Assembly: GCA_023388355.1 (NCBI GenBank)
Contig: JAEWGI010000078.1
Span: forward strand, 1 to 41,944
Source: Pseudomonadota bacterium
GTDB taxonomy: Bacteria > Pseudomonadota > Gammaproteobacteria > Xanthomonadales > Xanthomonadaceae
Direction: 5' to 3'
Length of the DNA stretch: 41,944 bases
In this document: positions 17,220-27,184 of the stretch, one piece after another
Numbering within the stretch: the first letter of the stretch is position 1
Layout: the number at the start of each line of letters is the position of its first letter
Program-made: the position numbers and the translations under genes
The notes under the pieces: model-generated
What the model was told of the DNA's origin: nothing
The model's input: only the letters and a program-made list of their open reading frames with translations
Database searches by the model: none

Positions 17220-19283
17220 ATGAAGGGCAAGATGTTGTGCGCCTGCGTGGCGATGGCGCTGTCCCAGCTTGCGATGGCGGAATCCGCCGCAGAACACGAT
17301 GCGCCGGCGCCGGATCAGCGCACGGTCAACCTCGACACCCTGGTGGTGGTGGGCGTTGCGCCGGTGGCGTCGCTGACCTGGGTCACCGACCCGCGCCTGC
17401 CGCGGCAGCCGGTGCCGGCCAGCGACGGCGCCGACTACCTCAAGACCGTGCCCGGCTTCGCCACCTTGCGCAGTGGTGGCACCAACGGCGATCCGGTCCT
17501 GCGCGGCCAGTTCGGCTCGCGGCTCAACCTGCTTGCCGGCGACGGCGCGCTGATGGGCGCCTGCCCCTCGCGCATGGACAACGCGATGTCCTACGTCTCG
17601 CCGGAAACCTACGACCGCCTGACCATCGTCAAGGGCCCGCAGACGGTGCTCTGGGGCGGCGGCGCCTCGGCCGGCACGGTGCGCTTCGAGCGCGAGATTC
17701 CCTACTTCGACGAGGCCGGCCTGCGCCTGGACGGCAGCGCGATGTTCGGCAGCCATGGCCGCAACGACCAGGTGGTCAACGCGATGGCCGGCAACCCGAC
17801 CGTGTACGGACGGCTGACCGCCAACCGCTCGGAATCGGGCGACTACGAAGACGGTGCCGGACGGCGCGTGCCCTCGGCCTGGGACAAGTGGAACGCGGAT
17901 GCCGCCATCGGCTGGACGCCCGACCCGGATACGGTGCTGGAAGCCAGCATCGGCACCGGCGACGGCCAGGCGCGCTACGCCGGGCGCGGCATGGACGGCT
18001 CGCAGTTCGACCGCACCACCTGGGGCCTGCGCTTCGAGAAGAAGGGCATGGAGGGCAGGCTGCGCGAGATTGCGGCCAACGCCTATTACAACGATGTCGA
18101 TCACGTGATGGACAACTACACGCTGCGCGACCCCGACCCGGACGGCGCGATGCCGATGCCCATGGCCAGCAACGTCGCCCACCGCACCAGCGGCGGGCGC
18201 GCGGCGCTCGGTTTCGGCGGCGACCACTGGGAGCTGACCACGGGCGTCGATGCGCGCAGCAGCCGCCACGCGCGGCGCAGCGCGATGGGCCGCGGCCAGT
18301 ACCTGGCGCAGCCGTGGACGGTGGACGCGCGCTTCCGCCAGGCCGGCGCCTTCGCCGAGCTGCACTGGCACCTGGATGCGCGCAACCACCTGATCGCGGG
18401 CGCGCGCGTCGACCGCGCCGAAGCCGAGGACCATCGCGCCAGCACCGGCGGGATGATGCCGATGCCCAACCCGACCCTGGGCCAGACGCGTGTCGAGACG
18501 CTGCCCTCGGCCTTCGTGCGCTTCGAGCAGGATATCGACGGCCGGCCCATGCGCTGGTACGCCGGCGTCGGCCACACCCGGCGCATGCCCGACTACTGGG
18601 AGCTGTTCTCGCCCAACCGCGGCCCCGATGGCGCGGCCAACGCCTTTGCCGGCGTGCAGCCCGAGCGCACCACCCAGCTCGACGTCGGCATGCGCCATGC
18701 CGGCAAGCGCGTCGACGCCTGGGTCTCGGCCTATGCGGGGCGCATGACCGACTACATCGCCTTCGACTACATGAGCGGGCCGATGGGCAGCAGCACGCGC
18801 GCGCGCAACGCCGACGCCAACATCCGCGGCGGCGAGGCCGGCGTGGAATGGCGCGCGGCCGAGCACTGGAAGCTGGGCACCACGCTGGCGTATTCCTGGG
18901 GCGAACTGGCCGATACCGGGCAGGCGCTGCCGCAGATGCCGCCGCTCGAGATGCGACTGAACGCGGCTTACGACAACGGCACCTGGTCGGCCGGCGCGCT
19001 GCTGCGCGCGGTGGCCTCGCAGGACCGGGTGAGCCCGTCGCTGGGCAACGTGGTGGGTCGCGACCTGGGCCCGAGCAGCGGCTTTGCCGTGTTCTCGCTC
19101 AATGGCGCCTGGCGCATCAGCGACAAGATGCGCCTGGCTGCCGGCATCGACAACCTGTTCGATCGCGATTACGCCGAGCACCTCAACCTGGCCGGCAACA
19201 GCGCGTTCGGATATCCGGCCGATCCGGTGCGGATCCACGAGCCGGGTCGCACGGCGTGGGTGAAGCTCAACGTGGCGTTCTGA
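17220..19283 (+). CDS. TonB-dependent copper receptor (OprC/NosA type)
   Basis: A 687-residue outer membrane receptor importing copper, energised by TonB. A signal peptide of about 20 residues (ending QLAMA) is followed by a plug domain (about 50-160) and a 22-strand barrel ending in aromatic Phe (KLNVAF), as required for barrel assembly. The hallmark is GACPSRMDNAMSY: Cys115 and Met119 form the CxxxM copper site known from OprC. Met-rich loops (AMPMPMAS, GGMMPMPNP) fit the same ligand. GGAGGA 6 nt before the ATG at 17220 selects this start over one 18 bp upstream. It is divergent from the HMA-like gene. NosA-type receptors feed nitrous oxide reductase; no nos genes are present here. Confidence 0.92.
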   Translation: MKGKMLCACVAMALSQLAMAESAAEHDAPAPDQRTVNLDTLVVVGVAPVASLTWVTDPRLPRQPVPASDGADYLKTVPGFATLRSGGTNGDPVLRGQFGSRLNLLAGDGALMGACPSRMDNAMSYVSPETYDRLTIVKGPQTVLWGGGASAGTVRFEREIPYFDEAGLRLDGSAMFGSHGRNDQVVNAMAGNPTVYGRLTANRSESGDYEDGAGRRVPSAWDKWNADAAIGWTPDPDTVLEASIGTGDGQARYAGRGMDGSQFDRTTWGLRFEKKGMEGRLREIAANAYYNDVDHVMDNYTLRDPDPDGAMPMPMASNVAHRTSGGRAALGFGGDHWELTTGVDARSSRHARRSAMGRGQYLAQPWTVDARFRQAGAFAELHWHLDARNHLIAGARVDRAEAEDHRASTGGMMPMPNPTLGQTRVETLPSAFVRFEQDIDGRPMRWYAGVGHTRRMPDYWELFSPNRGPDGAANAFAGVQPERTTQLDVGMRHAGKRVDAWVSAYAGRMTDYIAFDYMSGPMGSSTRARNADANIRGGEAGVEWRAAEHWKLGTTLAYSWGELADTGQALPQMPPLEMRLNAAYDNGTWSAGALLRAVASQDRVSPSLGNVVGRDLGPSSGFAVFSLNGAWRISDKMRLAAGIDNLFDRDYAEHLNLAGNSAFGYPADPVRIHEPGRTAWVKLNVAF

Positions 19284-19335
19284 GCCGGCGCCGTCCGCCG
19301 TCCGTCATCGAGTGCATGCTGCACGGGAACCCGAC

Positions 19336-19354
19336 CCTCCCCGCAAGCGCGGGA
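19336..19354. terminator. GC hairpin between converging genes
   Basis: CTCCCCGCAAGCGCGGGAG forms an imperfect stem-loop in the 74-bp space between the converging ends of the copper receptor and the CoA ligase. It resembles a degenerate copy of the CCCTCCCCCGC repeat at 9105-9128. There is no clear T-tract, so a role as a terminator is a guess from position. Confidence 0.4.
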
Positions 19355-19357
19355 GCC

Positions 19358-20941
19358 TCACCCGGCCCCCGTGCCCCTGAGGATTTCGCGCAGCCGGCGC
19401 TTGTCGAGTTTGGCGGCACCGGTGCGCGGCAACTCGTCGAGCACCTGGATGCCGACCGGGCGCTTGTACTTGACCAGCGTCTGCTGGCACCAGACCAGGA
19501 GCGCATCGACGTCGATCGAGGCGCCGCGGCGCGGCACGACGAAGGCATAGGGGTTCTCGCCCAGCTGCGGGTCCGGGTTGCCGACTACCGCGACCTCGGC
19601 GACGTCAGGATGCTGGCGGAGGTGGTCCTCGACCTGGCGCGGGTACACGTTGTAGCCGCCGACCAGGATCATCTCCTTCTTGCGATCGACCAGGTACAGG
19701 TAGCCGTCCTGGTCGAGGTGGCCGATATCGCCGCTATGCAGCCAGCCCTCGGCATCCAGCCCGGTCTCGGCCGGGTGCTCCTGCAGGCGGTAGCCGCGCA
19801 TGACCTGCGGGCCGCGCACGCACACCTCGCCGGGCTCGCCGGTCGCGACCGGTCGCGACGGGTCGGACACGTCCACCAGCTTGAGCTCGATGCCCGGCGC
19901 CGGATGGCCGACCGAGGACGGCCGCTGCTCGCGCGCGCGCCAGTTGAACGCCAGCGGTGCGCCCTCGGACATGCCCCAGCCTTCCAGCAGCGGGGTGCCC
20001 ACCTTCCGCAGCCAGGCCTCGCGCAGCGGCTGCGGGCAGGGCGAGCCGCCGGTCAGGGCCAGGGTCAGGTGGCTGAGGTCGGCGTCCGGGAACCCGGGCG
20101 AAGCGAGCAGTCCGGCGTAGATCGGCGCGGGTCCACCGGCGAAGACGGTGGCGCGCTGGCGCTGCAGCTGCTGCAGCACCTGCTCGGGCTGGTAGCGGGG
20201 CAGCAGGATCAGGGTCGAGCCCAGGTACAGCGGGGCCAGGGTCGCGAAGCCGAAGCCCCAGATGTGGAACAGCGGGGCCACGTCGAGGATGCGCTCGACG
20301 TCGTAGCGCAGTTCCCATCCGGTGCAGTGCGCGCGCACCGAGAACACCATCCCGGCATGGCTGTGTTCGACCGCCTTGGACAGTCCCGTGGTGCCGCCGG
20401 TGAAGATCAGCAGCGCCGGCTCGTCCGGCGAGAGGTCCGGGGATACCGAAACAATCGCCGCGGCGGGGTCGGAACCGTCGTCCTCGAACGGCGCGGTCGC
20501 ATCCAGTTCCAGCAGCGCGGTGCCGCCAGTGTCCCCGGCCAGTCCCTGCGCGACGACGGCGCTGTCGCGGTTGTGGACGATGATGTCCGGTGCCTGCACG
20601 GCGAACAATGCCGCCAGTTCGCTGCGTCCGTAGAACGGGTTGAGCGGCGCGTAGCGCAGCCCTGCCGCGAATGCGGCGAATGCGGTGACCACGCACTCGG
20701 GACTGTTGGCCAGGGCGGAGGCGACGATACCGCCCCGCGGTACGCGCTGTTTCAGTTCGCGGGCCAGCGTGGCCACGCGCAGGCCGAGTTCCCGGTAGCT
20801 CGTCTCCCGCTCATTGAACACCAGCGCGGTGCGACCGGGCGACCGGGCGACCGGCTCGGCGAGCAGATGGGCCAGCGTGGCAGGGGCGTGCAGGTGAGGG
20901 GCCACCTGGGCGACCTGGCATCCGCTCATGGGTGCTTGCAT
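19358..20941 (-). CDS. Hydroxycinnamate (feruloyl/p-coumaroyl)-CoA ligase
   Basis: A 527-residue AMP-forming acyl-CoA ligase. The P-loop-like motif FTGGTTGLSKAVEHSH, the AMP-binding GWGMSEGAPLAFN, the hinge region YLVDRKKEMILVGGYNVYPR and the C-terminal lysine in TGAAKLDKRRL are all present, so it should be active. By position next to the feruloyl-CoA hydratase/lyase and vanillin dehydrogenase it most likely activates ferulate and p-coumarate. It is closer to the short 4-coumarate-CoA ligase-like type than to the longer Fcs of some pseudomonads. The ATG at 20939-20941 has GAGG 4 nt ahead; another ATG four codons downstream is less well placed. A palindromic operator lies 40 bp upstream. Ligase class is certain, the substrate inferred. 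Confidence 0.85.
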   Translation of the reverse strand: MQAPMSGCQVAQVAPHLHAPATLAHLLAEPVARSPGRTALVFNERETSYRELGLRVATLARELKQRVPRGGIVASALANSPECVVTAFAAFAAGLRYAPLNPFYGRSELAALFAVQAPDIIVHNRDSAVVAQGLAGDTGGTALLELDATAPFEDDGSDPAAAIVSVSPDLSPDEPALLIFTGGTTGLSKAVEHSHAGMVFSVRAHCTGWELRYDVERILDVAPLFHIWGFGFATLAPLYLGSTLILLPRYQPEQVLQQLQRQRATVFAGGPAPIYAGLLASPGFPDADLSHLTLALTGGSPCPQPLREAWLRKVGTPLLEGWGMSEGAPLAFNWRAREQRPSSVGHPAPGIELKLVDVSDPSRPVATGEPGEVCVRGPQVMRGYRLQEHPAETGLDAEGWLHSGDIGHLDQDGYLYLVDRKKEMILVGGYNVYPRQVEDHLRQHPDVAEVAVVGNPDPQLGENPYAFVVPRRGASIDVDALLVWCQQTLVKYKRPVGIQVLDELPRTGAAKLDKRRLREILRGTGAG

Positions 20942-20981
20942 GGTTCCTCTTGCCCGATGCCGGTACGGACGTGGGTCGATA

Positions 20982-20996
20982 GGTATGATATATAAC
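20982..20996. promoter_or_regulatory. Operator palindrome, site 1 (CoA ligase / marR-like gene)
   Basis: GGTATG-ATA-TATAAC, the least symmetric of three related 15-bp palindromes (consensus GTTATR-NNN-YATAAC), each followed by AAT. It overlaps a plus-strand TATGAT (20984-20989) and a minus-strand TATCAT that could serve as -10 elements for the marR-like gene and the CoA ligase. A repressor bound here could block both. Confidence 0.65.
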
Positions 20997-21016
20997 AATC
21001 TCCCGGGGAGGGATCA

Positions 21017-21291
21017 ATGGCAGCCGGTTGGAAGGGGCAGCCAGCTGGAAGGCAGCCGCTCGCAGGGTGCAGGACGAACCGGCCCCGGTCGACGATGTCG
21101 ATACCGGTCCGGTCCAGGCGCACACCGGCTTCAGGCTGCGCATGGCGCGGGTGGCGGTGTTCCGCAACTCCGTCGAAGCGTTCCACCCTCACGACCTGCG
21201 ACCGGTCCGCTGCTCCGCGCTGAAGCTGATCGCCCTGGCGGGCTTCAACCAGGCGCTGGACCGGGTCCGCGAACAACTCGCCCCGCGTTGA
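21017..21291 (+). pseudogene. Broken MarR-type regulator gene (probable hydroxycinnamate repressor)
   Basis: An ATG at 21017 with a strong RBS (GGGGAGGGATCA) opens a frame that soon diverges from a MarR-like frame (+1). In that second frame, 21028-21291 encodes HTGFRLRMARVAVFRNSVEA followed by FHPHDLRPVRCSALKLIALA, which reads like helices 1-2 of MarR proteins (compare GFLLRRAQ...DLTPAQFSVLxLI). Two lesions are visible. First, an imperfect tandem duplication (CAGCCGGTTGGAAGGGG then CAGCCAGCTGGAAGG, 21020-21051) shifts the frame; removing one unit gives MAAGWKAAARRVQDEPAP in frame. Second, the sequence passes from GFNQ straight to ALDRVREQ and a TGA, so the recognition helix and C-terminal dimer helices are missing. 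Position between ligase and lyase genes is typical of FerR/HcaR-like regulators. The family assignment is by eye. Confidence 0.55.
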
Positions 21292-21420
21292 CCCACGGTC
21301 CGCGCACAGGTGCGTGCCATCCGCCGGTCCGTTCCCATGCCGCTCCGGGCGTGGTGCCGGCTTCCGGCGGCATGGCCGGCTCGGGCGCCGGCGGCACCCC
21401 TTCCATCCGCCGGATAATTG

Positions 21421-21435
21421 ATTATGATGCATAAC
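21421..21435. promoter_or_regulatory. Operator palindrome, site 2 (feruloyl-CoA hydratase/lyase promoter)
   Basis: ATTATG-ATG-CATAAC followed by AAT, 5 of 6 arm bases symmetric, 58 bp before the hydratase/lyase ATG. It includes TATGAT (21424-21429), a good -10 hexamer with TTCCAT 17 bp upstream as a weak -35, so a bound repressor would occlude RNA polymerase. The 130 bp between the marR-like remnant and this site show no gene. Confidence 0.7.
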
Positions 21436-21493
21436 AATGATCGGCCCCGGTTCCTGGAGGCCGGCACGTCGCCACACGGTTCGAGGAAAGACA

Positions 21494-22333
21494 ATGGCTG
21501 ATTACGAGGGGCGCTGGAGCTGCGTCGAAGTGGAAGTGAATGACGGGGTCGCGTGGGTGACGCTGAACCGTCCGGCCAAGCGCAACGCGATGAGCCCGGC
21601 GCTCAACCGCGAAATGCTCGAGGTACTCGACGCGATCGAACTGGACCGGGACGCGGGCGTACTGGTGGTGACCGGCGCCGGTGATTCCTGGTCGGCGGGG
21701 ATGGACCTGAAGGAGTACTTCCGCGAGACCGACGGCCAGGAAGAGATCATGCAGGAGCGCATCCGGCGCGAATGCTCGGCCTGGCAGTGGCAGCGCCTGC
21801 GCTTCTACACCAAGCCGACGATCGCGGCGGTCAACGGCTGGTGCTTCGGCGGGGCATTCTCGCCGCTGGTGGCGTGCGACCTGGCCATCGCCGCCGACGA
21901 GGCTGTGTTCGGCCTGTCGGAAATCAACTGGGGCATTCCCCCGGGCAACCTGGTGAGCAAGGCGGTGGCCGACACCATGGGCCATCGCCAGGCCCTGTAC
22001 TACATCATGACCGGCAAGACCTTCACCGGCGCCGAGGCGGCGCGGATGGGACTGGTGAACAGCTCGGTGCCGCGCGCGCAGCTGCGCGACGAGGTTGGTG
22101 CGCTGGCCGCGTCGCTGCTGGAGAAGAACCCGGTGGTGCTGCGTTTCGCCAAGCACGGGTTCAAGCGCTGCCGCGAGCTGACCTGGGAGCAGAGCGAGGA
22201 CTACCTGTACGCGAAGGTGGACCAGTCCAACCACCGCGATCCCGAGCGCGGGCGCGACCAGGGCCTGAAGCAGTTCCTGGACGACAAGACCATCAAGCCG
22301 GGCCTGCAGACCTACAAGCGCCAAGGCGGCTGA
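21494..22333 (+). CDS. ech: Feruloyl-CoA hydratase/lyase (hydroxycinnamoyl-CoA hydratase-lyase)
   Basis: A 279-residue crotonase-fold enzyme that hydrates feruloyl- or p-coumaroyl-CoA and cleaves it to vanillin or 4-hydroxybenzaldehyde plus acetyl-CoA. The sequence is strikingly close to the Pseudomonas HCHL enzyme: NRPAKRNAMSPALNREM, GMDLKEYFRE, NGWCFGG, GLSEINWGIPPGNLVSKA, HGFKRCRELTWEQ. The known functional residues Ser123, Glu143 and Tyr239 all fall at the same numbers. The ATG at 21494 follows GAGGAAAG; the frame is open upstream but through the operator. Vanillin dehydrogenase follows after 43 bp in an operon. Expression is probably controlled through operator site 2. Confidence 0.96.
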   Translation: MADYEGRWSCVEVEVNDGVAWVTLNRPAKRNAMSPALNREMLEVLDAIELDRDAGVLVVTGAGDSWSAGMDLKEYFRETDGQEEIMQERIRRECSAWQWQRLRFYTKPTIAAVNGWCFGGAFSPLVACDLAIAADEAVFGLSEINWGIPPGNLVSKAVADTMGHRQALYYIMTGKTFTGAEAARMGLVNSSVPRAQLRDEVGALAASLLEKNPVVLRFAKHGFKRCRELTWEQSEDYLYAKVDQSNHRDPERGRDQGLKQFLDDKTIKPGLQTYKRQGG

Positions 22334-22376
22334 TCCACCGCCCGGCATGCCACGCCCAACGCAAGAGGAGACAGCG

Positions 22377-23828
22377 ATGCATCTGGTTGAGCAACTGATT
22401 GGCGGTGCCCGCCGCGGCGCCAGCAATGGTGCGACCTTCGATCGCGCCAATCCTGTCACCGGCGGGGTGGCCACGCGCGCGCCGGCCGGCACCGTCGAAG
22501 ACGCCATCGCCGCCGTCGAGGCCGCCGACCGGGCGTTCCCGGCATGGGCGGCGACCAGTCCGGCCGAGCGCCGGGCCAGGCTGTACAAGGCGGCCGAACT
22601 CATGGACGCGCGCGTCGCCGACTTCATCCGCATCGGCGTGGCCGAGACCGGCGGCACCAGCGGCTGGTACGGCTTCAACGTGATGCTTGCAGCCAACATG
22701 CTGCGCGAAGCGGCGGCGATGACCACGCAGATCGGTGGCGAGGTGATCCCCTCCAACTACCCGGGCAGCCTGGCCATGGCGGTCCGCCAGCCCGCCGGCG
22801 TGGTGCTCGGCATCGCGCCATGGAACGCTCCGGTCATCCTCGGCACCCGCGCGGTGGCCGTACCGCTGGCCTGCGGCAATACCGTGGTGCTCAAGGCGGC
22901 CGAGTCCTGCCCCGGCGTGCACGCGCTGATCGGCGAGATCCTGGCCGAAGCCGGGCTTGGCGACGGCGTCATCAACATCGTCACCAACGCGCCGGCCGAC
23001 GCGCCCGAGATCGTGGCCGCGCTGATCCGCCATCCCAAGGTGCGCCGGGTCAACTTCACCGGCTCGACCCGCGTCGGCCGCATCATCGGCAGGCTCGCGG
23101 GCGAGAACCTCAAGCCCGCGGTGCTCGAACTGGGTGGCAAGGCGCCGCTGCTGGTCCTGGACGACGCGGACCTCGAGGCGGCGCGCGACGCGGCCGTGTT
23201 CGGCGCGTTCATGAACCAGGGCCAGATCTGCATGTCCACCGAGCGCCTGGTGGTGGACGCCAGCGTGGCCGACGCGTTCGTCGCCATGGTCGCCGCCAAG
23301 GCCTCGGGACTGAAGGCCGGCGATCCGGGGCAGGAGGGTGCGCCGCTGGGCGCCCTGGTCTCGGCCGAAGGCGCGGCGCTGTGCCGTGAACTGATCGACG
23401 ATGCCGTCGCCAAGGGCGCGAAGGTCGTGTGCGGCGGGCAGATCGACGGCGTGATCATGCAGCCGACGGTGATCGACGGGGTGACCGCCGACATGCGCCT
23501 GTACCTGGAAGAGTCCTTCGGCAACCTGGTGTCGGTGATCCGGGTCGATGGCGAGGAAGAGGCGATCGCGGTCGCCAATGCAAGCGACTACGGCCTGTCG
23601 TCGGCGGTGTTCAGCAGCGACGTCTCGCGCGCCTGGCGCGTGGCCGAGAGGATCGAGTCCGGCATCTGCCACGTCAACGGACCGACCGTGCACGACGAGG
23701 CGCAGATGCCGTTCGGTGGCGTCAAGGACAGCGGCTATGGCCGCTTCGGCGGCAAGGCCGGCGTGGCGGAGTTCACCGAACTGCGCTGGATCACGATCCA
23801 GAACGGCCCGCGGCACTACCCGTTCTGA
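22377..23828 (+). CDS. vdh: Vanillin (aromatic aldehyde) dehydrogenase
   Basis: A 483-residue NAD(P)-dependent aldehyde dehydrogenase that oxidises vanillin to vanillate and 4-hydroxybenzaldehyde to 4-hydroxybenzoate. Catalytic elements are intact: APWN with Asn150, the LELGGKAP motif with general base Glu251, and the nucleophile Cys285 in GQICMSTE; the NFTGSTRVG cofactor loop is also present. The length is normal. GAGGAG lies before the ATG at 22377 (MHLVEQLIGG), chosen over an upstream in-frame ATG. It is second in the operon with the hydratase/lyase, which fixes the likely substrate. Confidence 0.93.
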   Translation: MHLVEQLIGGARRGASNGATFDRANPVTGGVATRAPAGTVEDAIAAVEAADRAFPAWAATSPAERRARLYKAAELMDARVADFIRIGVAETGGTSGWYGFNVMLAANMLREAAAMTTQIGGEVIPSNYPGSLAMAVRQPAGVVLGIAPWNAPVILGTRAVAVPLACGNTVVLKAAESCPGVHALIGEILAEAGLGDGVINIVTNAPADAPEIVAALIRHPKVRRVNFTGSTRVGRIIGRLAGENLKPAVLELGGKAPLLVLDDADLEAARDAAVFGAFMNQGQICMSTERLVVDASVADAFVAMVAAKASGLKAGDPGQEGAPLGALVSAEGAALCRELIDDAVAKGAKVVCGGQIDGVIMQPTVIDGVTADMRLYLEESFGNLVSVIRVDGEEEAIAVANASDYGLSSAVFSSDVSRAWRVAERIESGICHVNGPTVHDEAQMPFGGVKDSGYGRFGGKAGVAEFTELRWITIQNGPRHYPF

Positions 23829-23843
23829 GCGATCTGCTGCCTT

Positions 23844-23898
23844 GGAGGGGCTCGACGGCGGGACCGCGCAGGCGGTCCTCGCCGGGCGGGGCCCCTCC
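23844..23898 (+). terminator. Nested hairpin after vanillin dehydrogenase
   Basis: GGAGGGGC (23844-23851) pairs with GCCCCTCC (23891-23898); inside, CGGCG (23856-23860) pairs with CGCCG (23880-23884) and GGACCGC (23861-23867) with GCGGTCC (23872-23878). There is no T-tract afterwards, so this is either a weak or Rho-aided terminator or an mRNA stabiliser in the 191-bp gap before pobA. Confidence 0.45.
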
Positions 23899-23938
23899 GA
23901 TGTGTCCAGCTCCCGCGCGATGACAGGGCAGCGCATGA

Positions 23939-25201
<1,263 letters not shown>

Positions 25202-25232
25202 GGCGCGGCTGGGGCGGGCCACGGCCGGCGGC

Positions 25233-26165
25233 TCACCAGAACTCGCGCGGCTCCCGGCTGGCGTGGCCGCGCGGATCCAGTGCGGCGGCCAGGTCGCTGC
25301 GCACCAGTTCCATCACCCGGTGCTGGGCGCGAGTGCTGGGCCGCTGGCTGCTGGTGGCCAGCAGGATCCGGGTCGACAGGCCGGGCGAGACGATCGACTG
25401 CATCAGGTAACGCTCCGGCTGCGGCGTGGCGTGCATCGCGTGCTCGCTCAGCACCGCATAGCCCACGCCATCGGCCACCAGGCCGAGGATCGCGTCCACG
25501 CCGTCGGCCTCGATGGCCACCGTCGGCTTCAGCCCCAGCCGCGCCAGCGCGTCCTCGACCAGCATGCGCAGGGTGTTGGGCCGGCGCGGAATGACCAGCG
25601 GCAGCTCTGCGAGCGCGGCCAGTGGCACCGGCACCGGCTGCGCCCCGGCGCTGGCCCGCGAGAACAGCATCAGCGGCTCCTCGAACACCGCTTCAGTGGC
25701 GATCCCGGGCTGGGCGGGGCCGTCGTACACCAAAGCCAGGTCCAGCTGCCCGGCGGCCAGCGACTGCAGCATCGTGGTGCTCAGCCCCTCGCTCAGCGAC
25801 AGCGTGACCCCCGGCAGATGGCGACGCACGGCGCGCACCAGCGGCACGGCCAGCACCTTGGACAGCGTCGGCGGCATGCCCAGGGCGATGTTGCCGCGGG
25901 TACCGCTGCCGAGCTCGGCCAGCTCTTCGCGCAGGTTGTCGAGCTGGTGGAGGATGCCGCGCCCGCGTTCGAGCAGCAGCCCGCCGGCCTCGGTCGGGGT
26001 CACCCCGCGGCCGTTGCGCACCAGCAGGGGCTGGCCAAGTTCGAGTTCCAGCAGCCGCACCTGCCGGCTCAGCGCCGGCTGCGCCACGTCCAGCACCACC
26101 GAGGCACGGGTGAAACTGCCCAGTTCGGCGACGTGGATGAAATAGGTGATCTGGCGCAGGTCCAT
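25233..26165 (-). CDS. LysR-family transcriptional regulator
   Basis: A 310-residue LysR regulator: winged helix-turn-helix at about residues 1-60 (MDLRQITYFIHVAELGSFTR, then AQPALSRQVRLLE), a linker helix, and a two-lobed inducer-binding domain from about 90. The start ATG at 26163-26165 gives the usual family N-terminus; the RBS is weak. It follows vanB by 56 bp on the same strand, so it may be co-transcribed with vanAB, and it converges on pobA. It is a candidate activator of the protocatechuate lig genes (LigR is a LysR protein), but its inducer cannot be read from the sequence. Confidence 0.9.
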   Translation of the reverse strand: MDLRQITYFIHVAELGSFTRASVVLDVAQPALSRQVRLLELELGQPLLVRNGRGVTPTEAGGLLLERGRGILHQLDNLREELAELGSGTRGNIALGMPPTLSKVLAVPLVRAVRRHLPGVTLSLSEGLSTTMLQSLAAGQLDLALVYDGPAQPGIATEAVFEEPLMLFSRASAGAQPVPVPLAALAELPLVIPRRPNTLRMLVEDALARLGLKPTVAIEADGVDAILGLVADGVGYAVLSEHAMHATPQPERYLMQSIVSPGLSTRILLATSSQRPSTRAQHRVMELVRSDLAAALDPRGHASREPREFW

Positions 26166-26221
26166 GGACGCGGGCGGCGGTGCGGGGGACGCGGCCATCT
26201 TAAGCCGCGTCCCGGTGAGGC

Positions 26222-27184
26222 CTACGGGTCCAGGTCGAGCACCAGCCGCGCCGAGCGCGCACGTGAACAGCAGGGCGTGAACAGGCGATTGGAGGCCCGC
26301 TCCTCGTCACTGAGATAGCTGTCGCGATGGTCCGGGATGCCTTCCCTGACCGGCGTCACGCAGGTGCCGCAGATGCCCTGCTCGCACGAGAGCGCGATGA
26401 ACACCCCGTTGGCTTCCAGGCACTGGGCGACGGTCTGGCCGGGCGCGACCTGGAATACCCGGCCGTCGTTGAGCTCGACCTCGAAGCCGGTGTCGCCCGC
26501 CTGGGGCTGGACCTCGGCCGAGAACGACTCGCTGTGGAAGCGCGCGGGATCCAGTCCCGCGTCCAGCGCGGCCTGGCGCGCCGCCGCGATGTATCCGGCC
26601 GGCCCGCAGGCATAGACGTGGCTGCCGGCCGGGGCCGCGGAAATCACTGCGCGCAGGTCATGGCTGGGCCGGCCGTCGGCGTGATCGACGTGGAGGCTGG
26701 TGCAGTCGGCCCAGGGCGCGTTGCGCAGGCGCGAGGCGAACGGCAGGCGCGCCTGGCTGCGCGAGCAGGCGTGCAGATGGAAGGACTGGCCGCAGGCGTA
26801 GAGCGCCTGCGCCATCGCCAGCAGCGGGGTGATGCCGATGCCGCCGGCAAGCAGCAGGTGGTGCGGCGCGCCCCGGGCGAGCGGGAACAGGTTGCGTGGC
26901 GCGCCGATCCGCAGCGTGTCTCCGGCCTGCAGGGTGTGCGCGGCGCGGGAGCCGCCGCGCGAATCGGGCGTGCGCAGCACCCCCAGCTCGTAGCACTGCG
27001 CTTCGCCCGGCGCGTTGCACAGCGAATACTGGCGCACCAGCCCGCCGGGCAGGTGCACGTCGACGTGGGCCCCGGCCTGGAAGGGCGGCAGGCGGCCGCC
27101 ATCGATCGCTTCCAGGCGCAGGCCGACGACCTCCTCGGCCACCTCGCTGCGCGCGGCCACCCGCACCTGGAAGAGCTCGCTCAT
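26222..27184 (-). CDS. vanB: Vanillate O-demethylase reductase subunit
   Basis: A 320-residue reductase that passes electrons from NAD(P)H through flavin and a plant-type [2Fe-2S] cluster to VanA. The flavin-binding RQYSLCN (51-57), the nucleotide-binding GGIGITPLLAMA (114-125) and the C-terminal ferredoxin domain are clear; the cluster ligands are Cys267, Cys272 and Cys275 (CEQGICGTC) with Cys305. Domain order is the class IA arrangement expected for VanB. Its ATG overlaps the vanA stop by 4 bp (ATGA), so the two are translationally coupled. Confidence 0.94.
   Translation of the reverse strand: MSELFQVRVAARSEVAEEVVGLRLEAIDGGRLPPFQAGAHVDVHLPGGLVRQYSLCNAPGEAQCYELGVLRTPDSRGGSRAAHTLQAGDTLRIGAPRNLFPLARGAPHHLLLAGGIGITPLLAMAQALYACGQSFHLHACSRSQARLPFASRLRNAPWADCTSLHVDHADGRPSHDLRAVISAAPAGSHVYACGPAGYIAAARQAALDAGLDPARFHSESFSAEVQPQAGDTGFEVELNDGRVFQVAPGQTVAQCLEANGVFIALSCEQGICGTCVTPVREGIPDHRDSYLSDEERASNRLFTPCCSRARSARLVLDLDP

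Noticed and set aside
20926..21477. A 183-codon minus-strand ORF over the ligase/lyase promoter region.
   Set aside because: It runs through both operators and the opposite strand of the MarR-like remnant and has no recognisable domain.
25233..26165. Naming the LysR gene ligR or assigning the GTTATR-NNN-YATAAC sites to it.
   Set aside because: The position fits but the family signature does not tell the target, and the palindromes do not show the LysR T-N11-A pattern.
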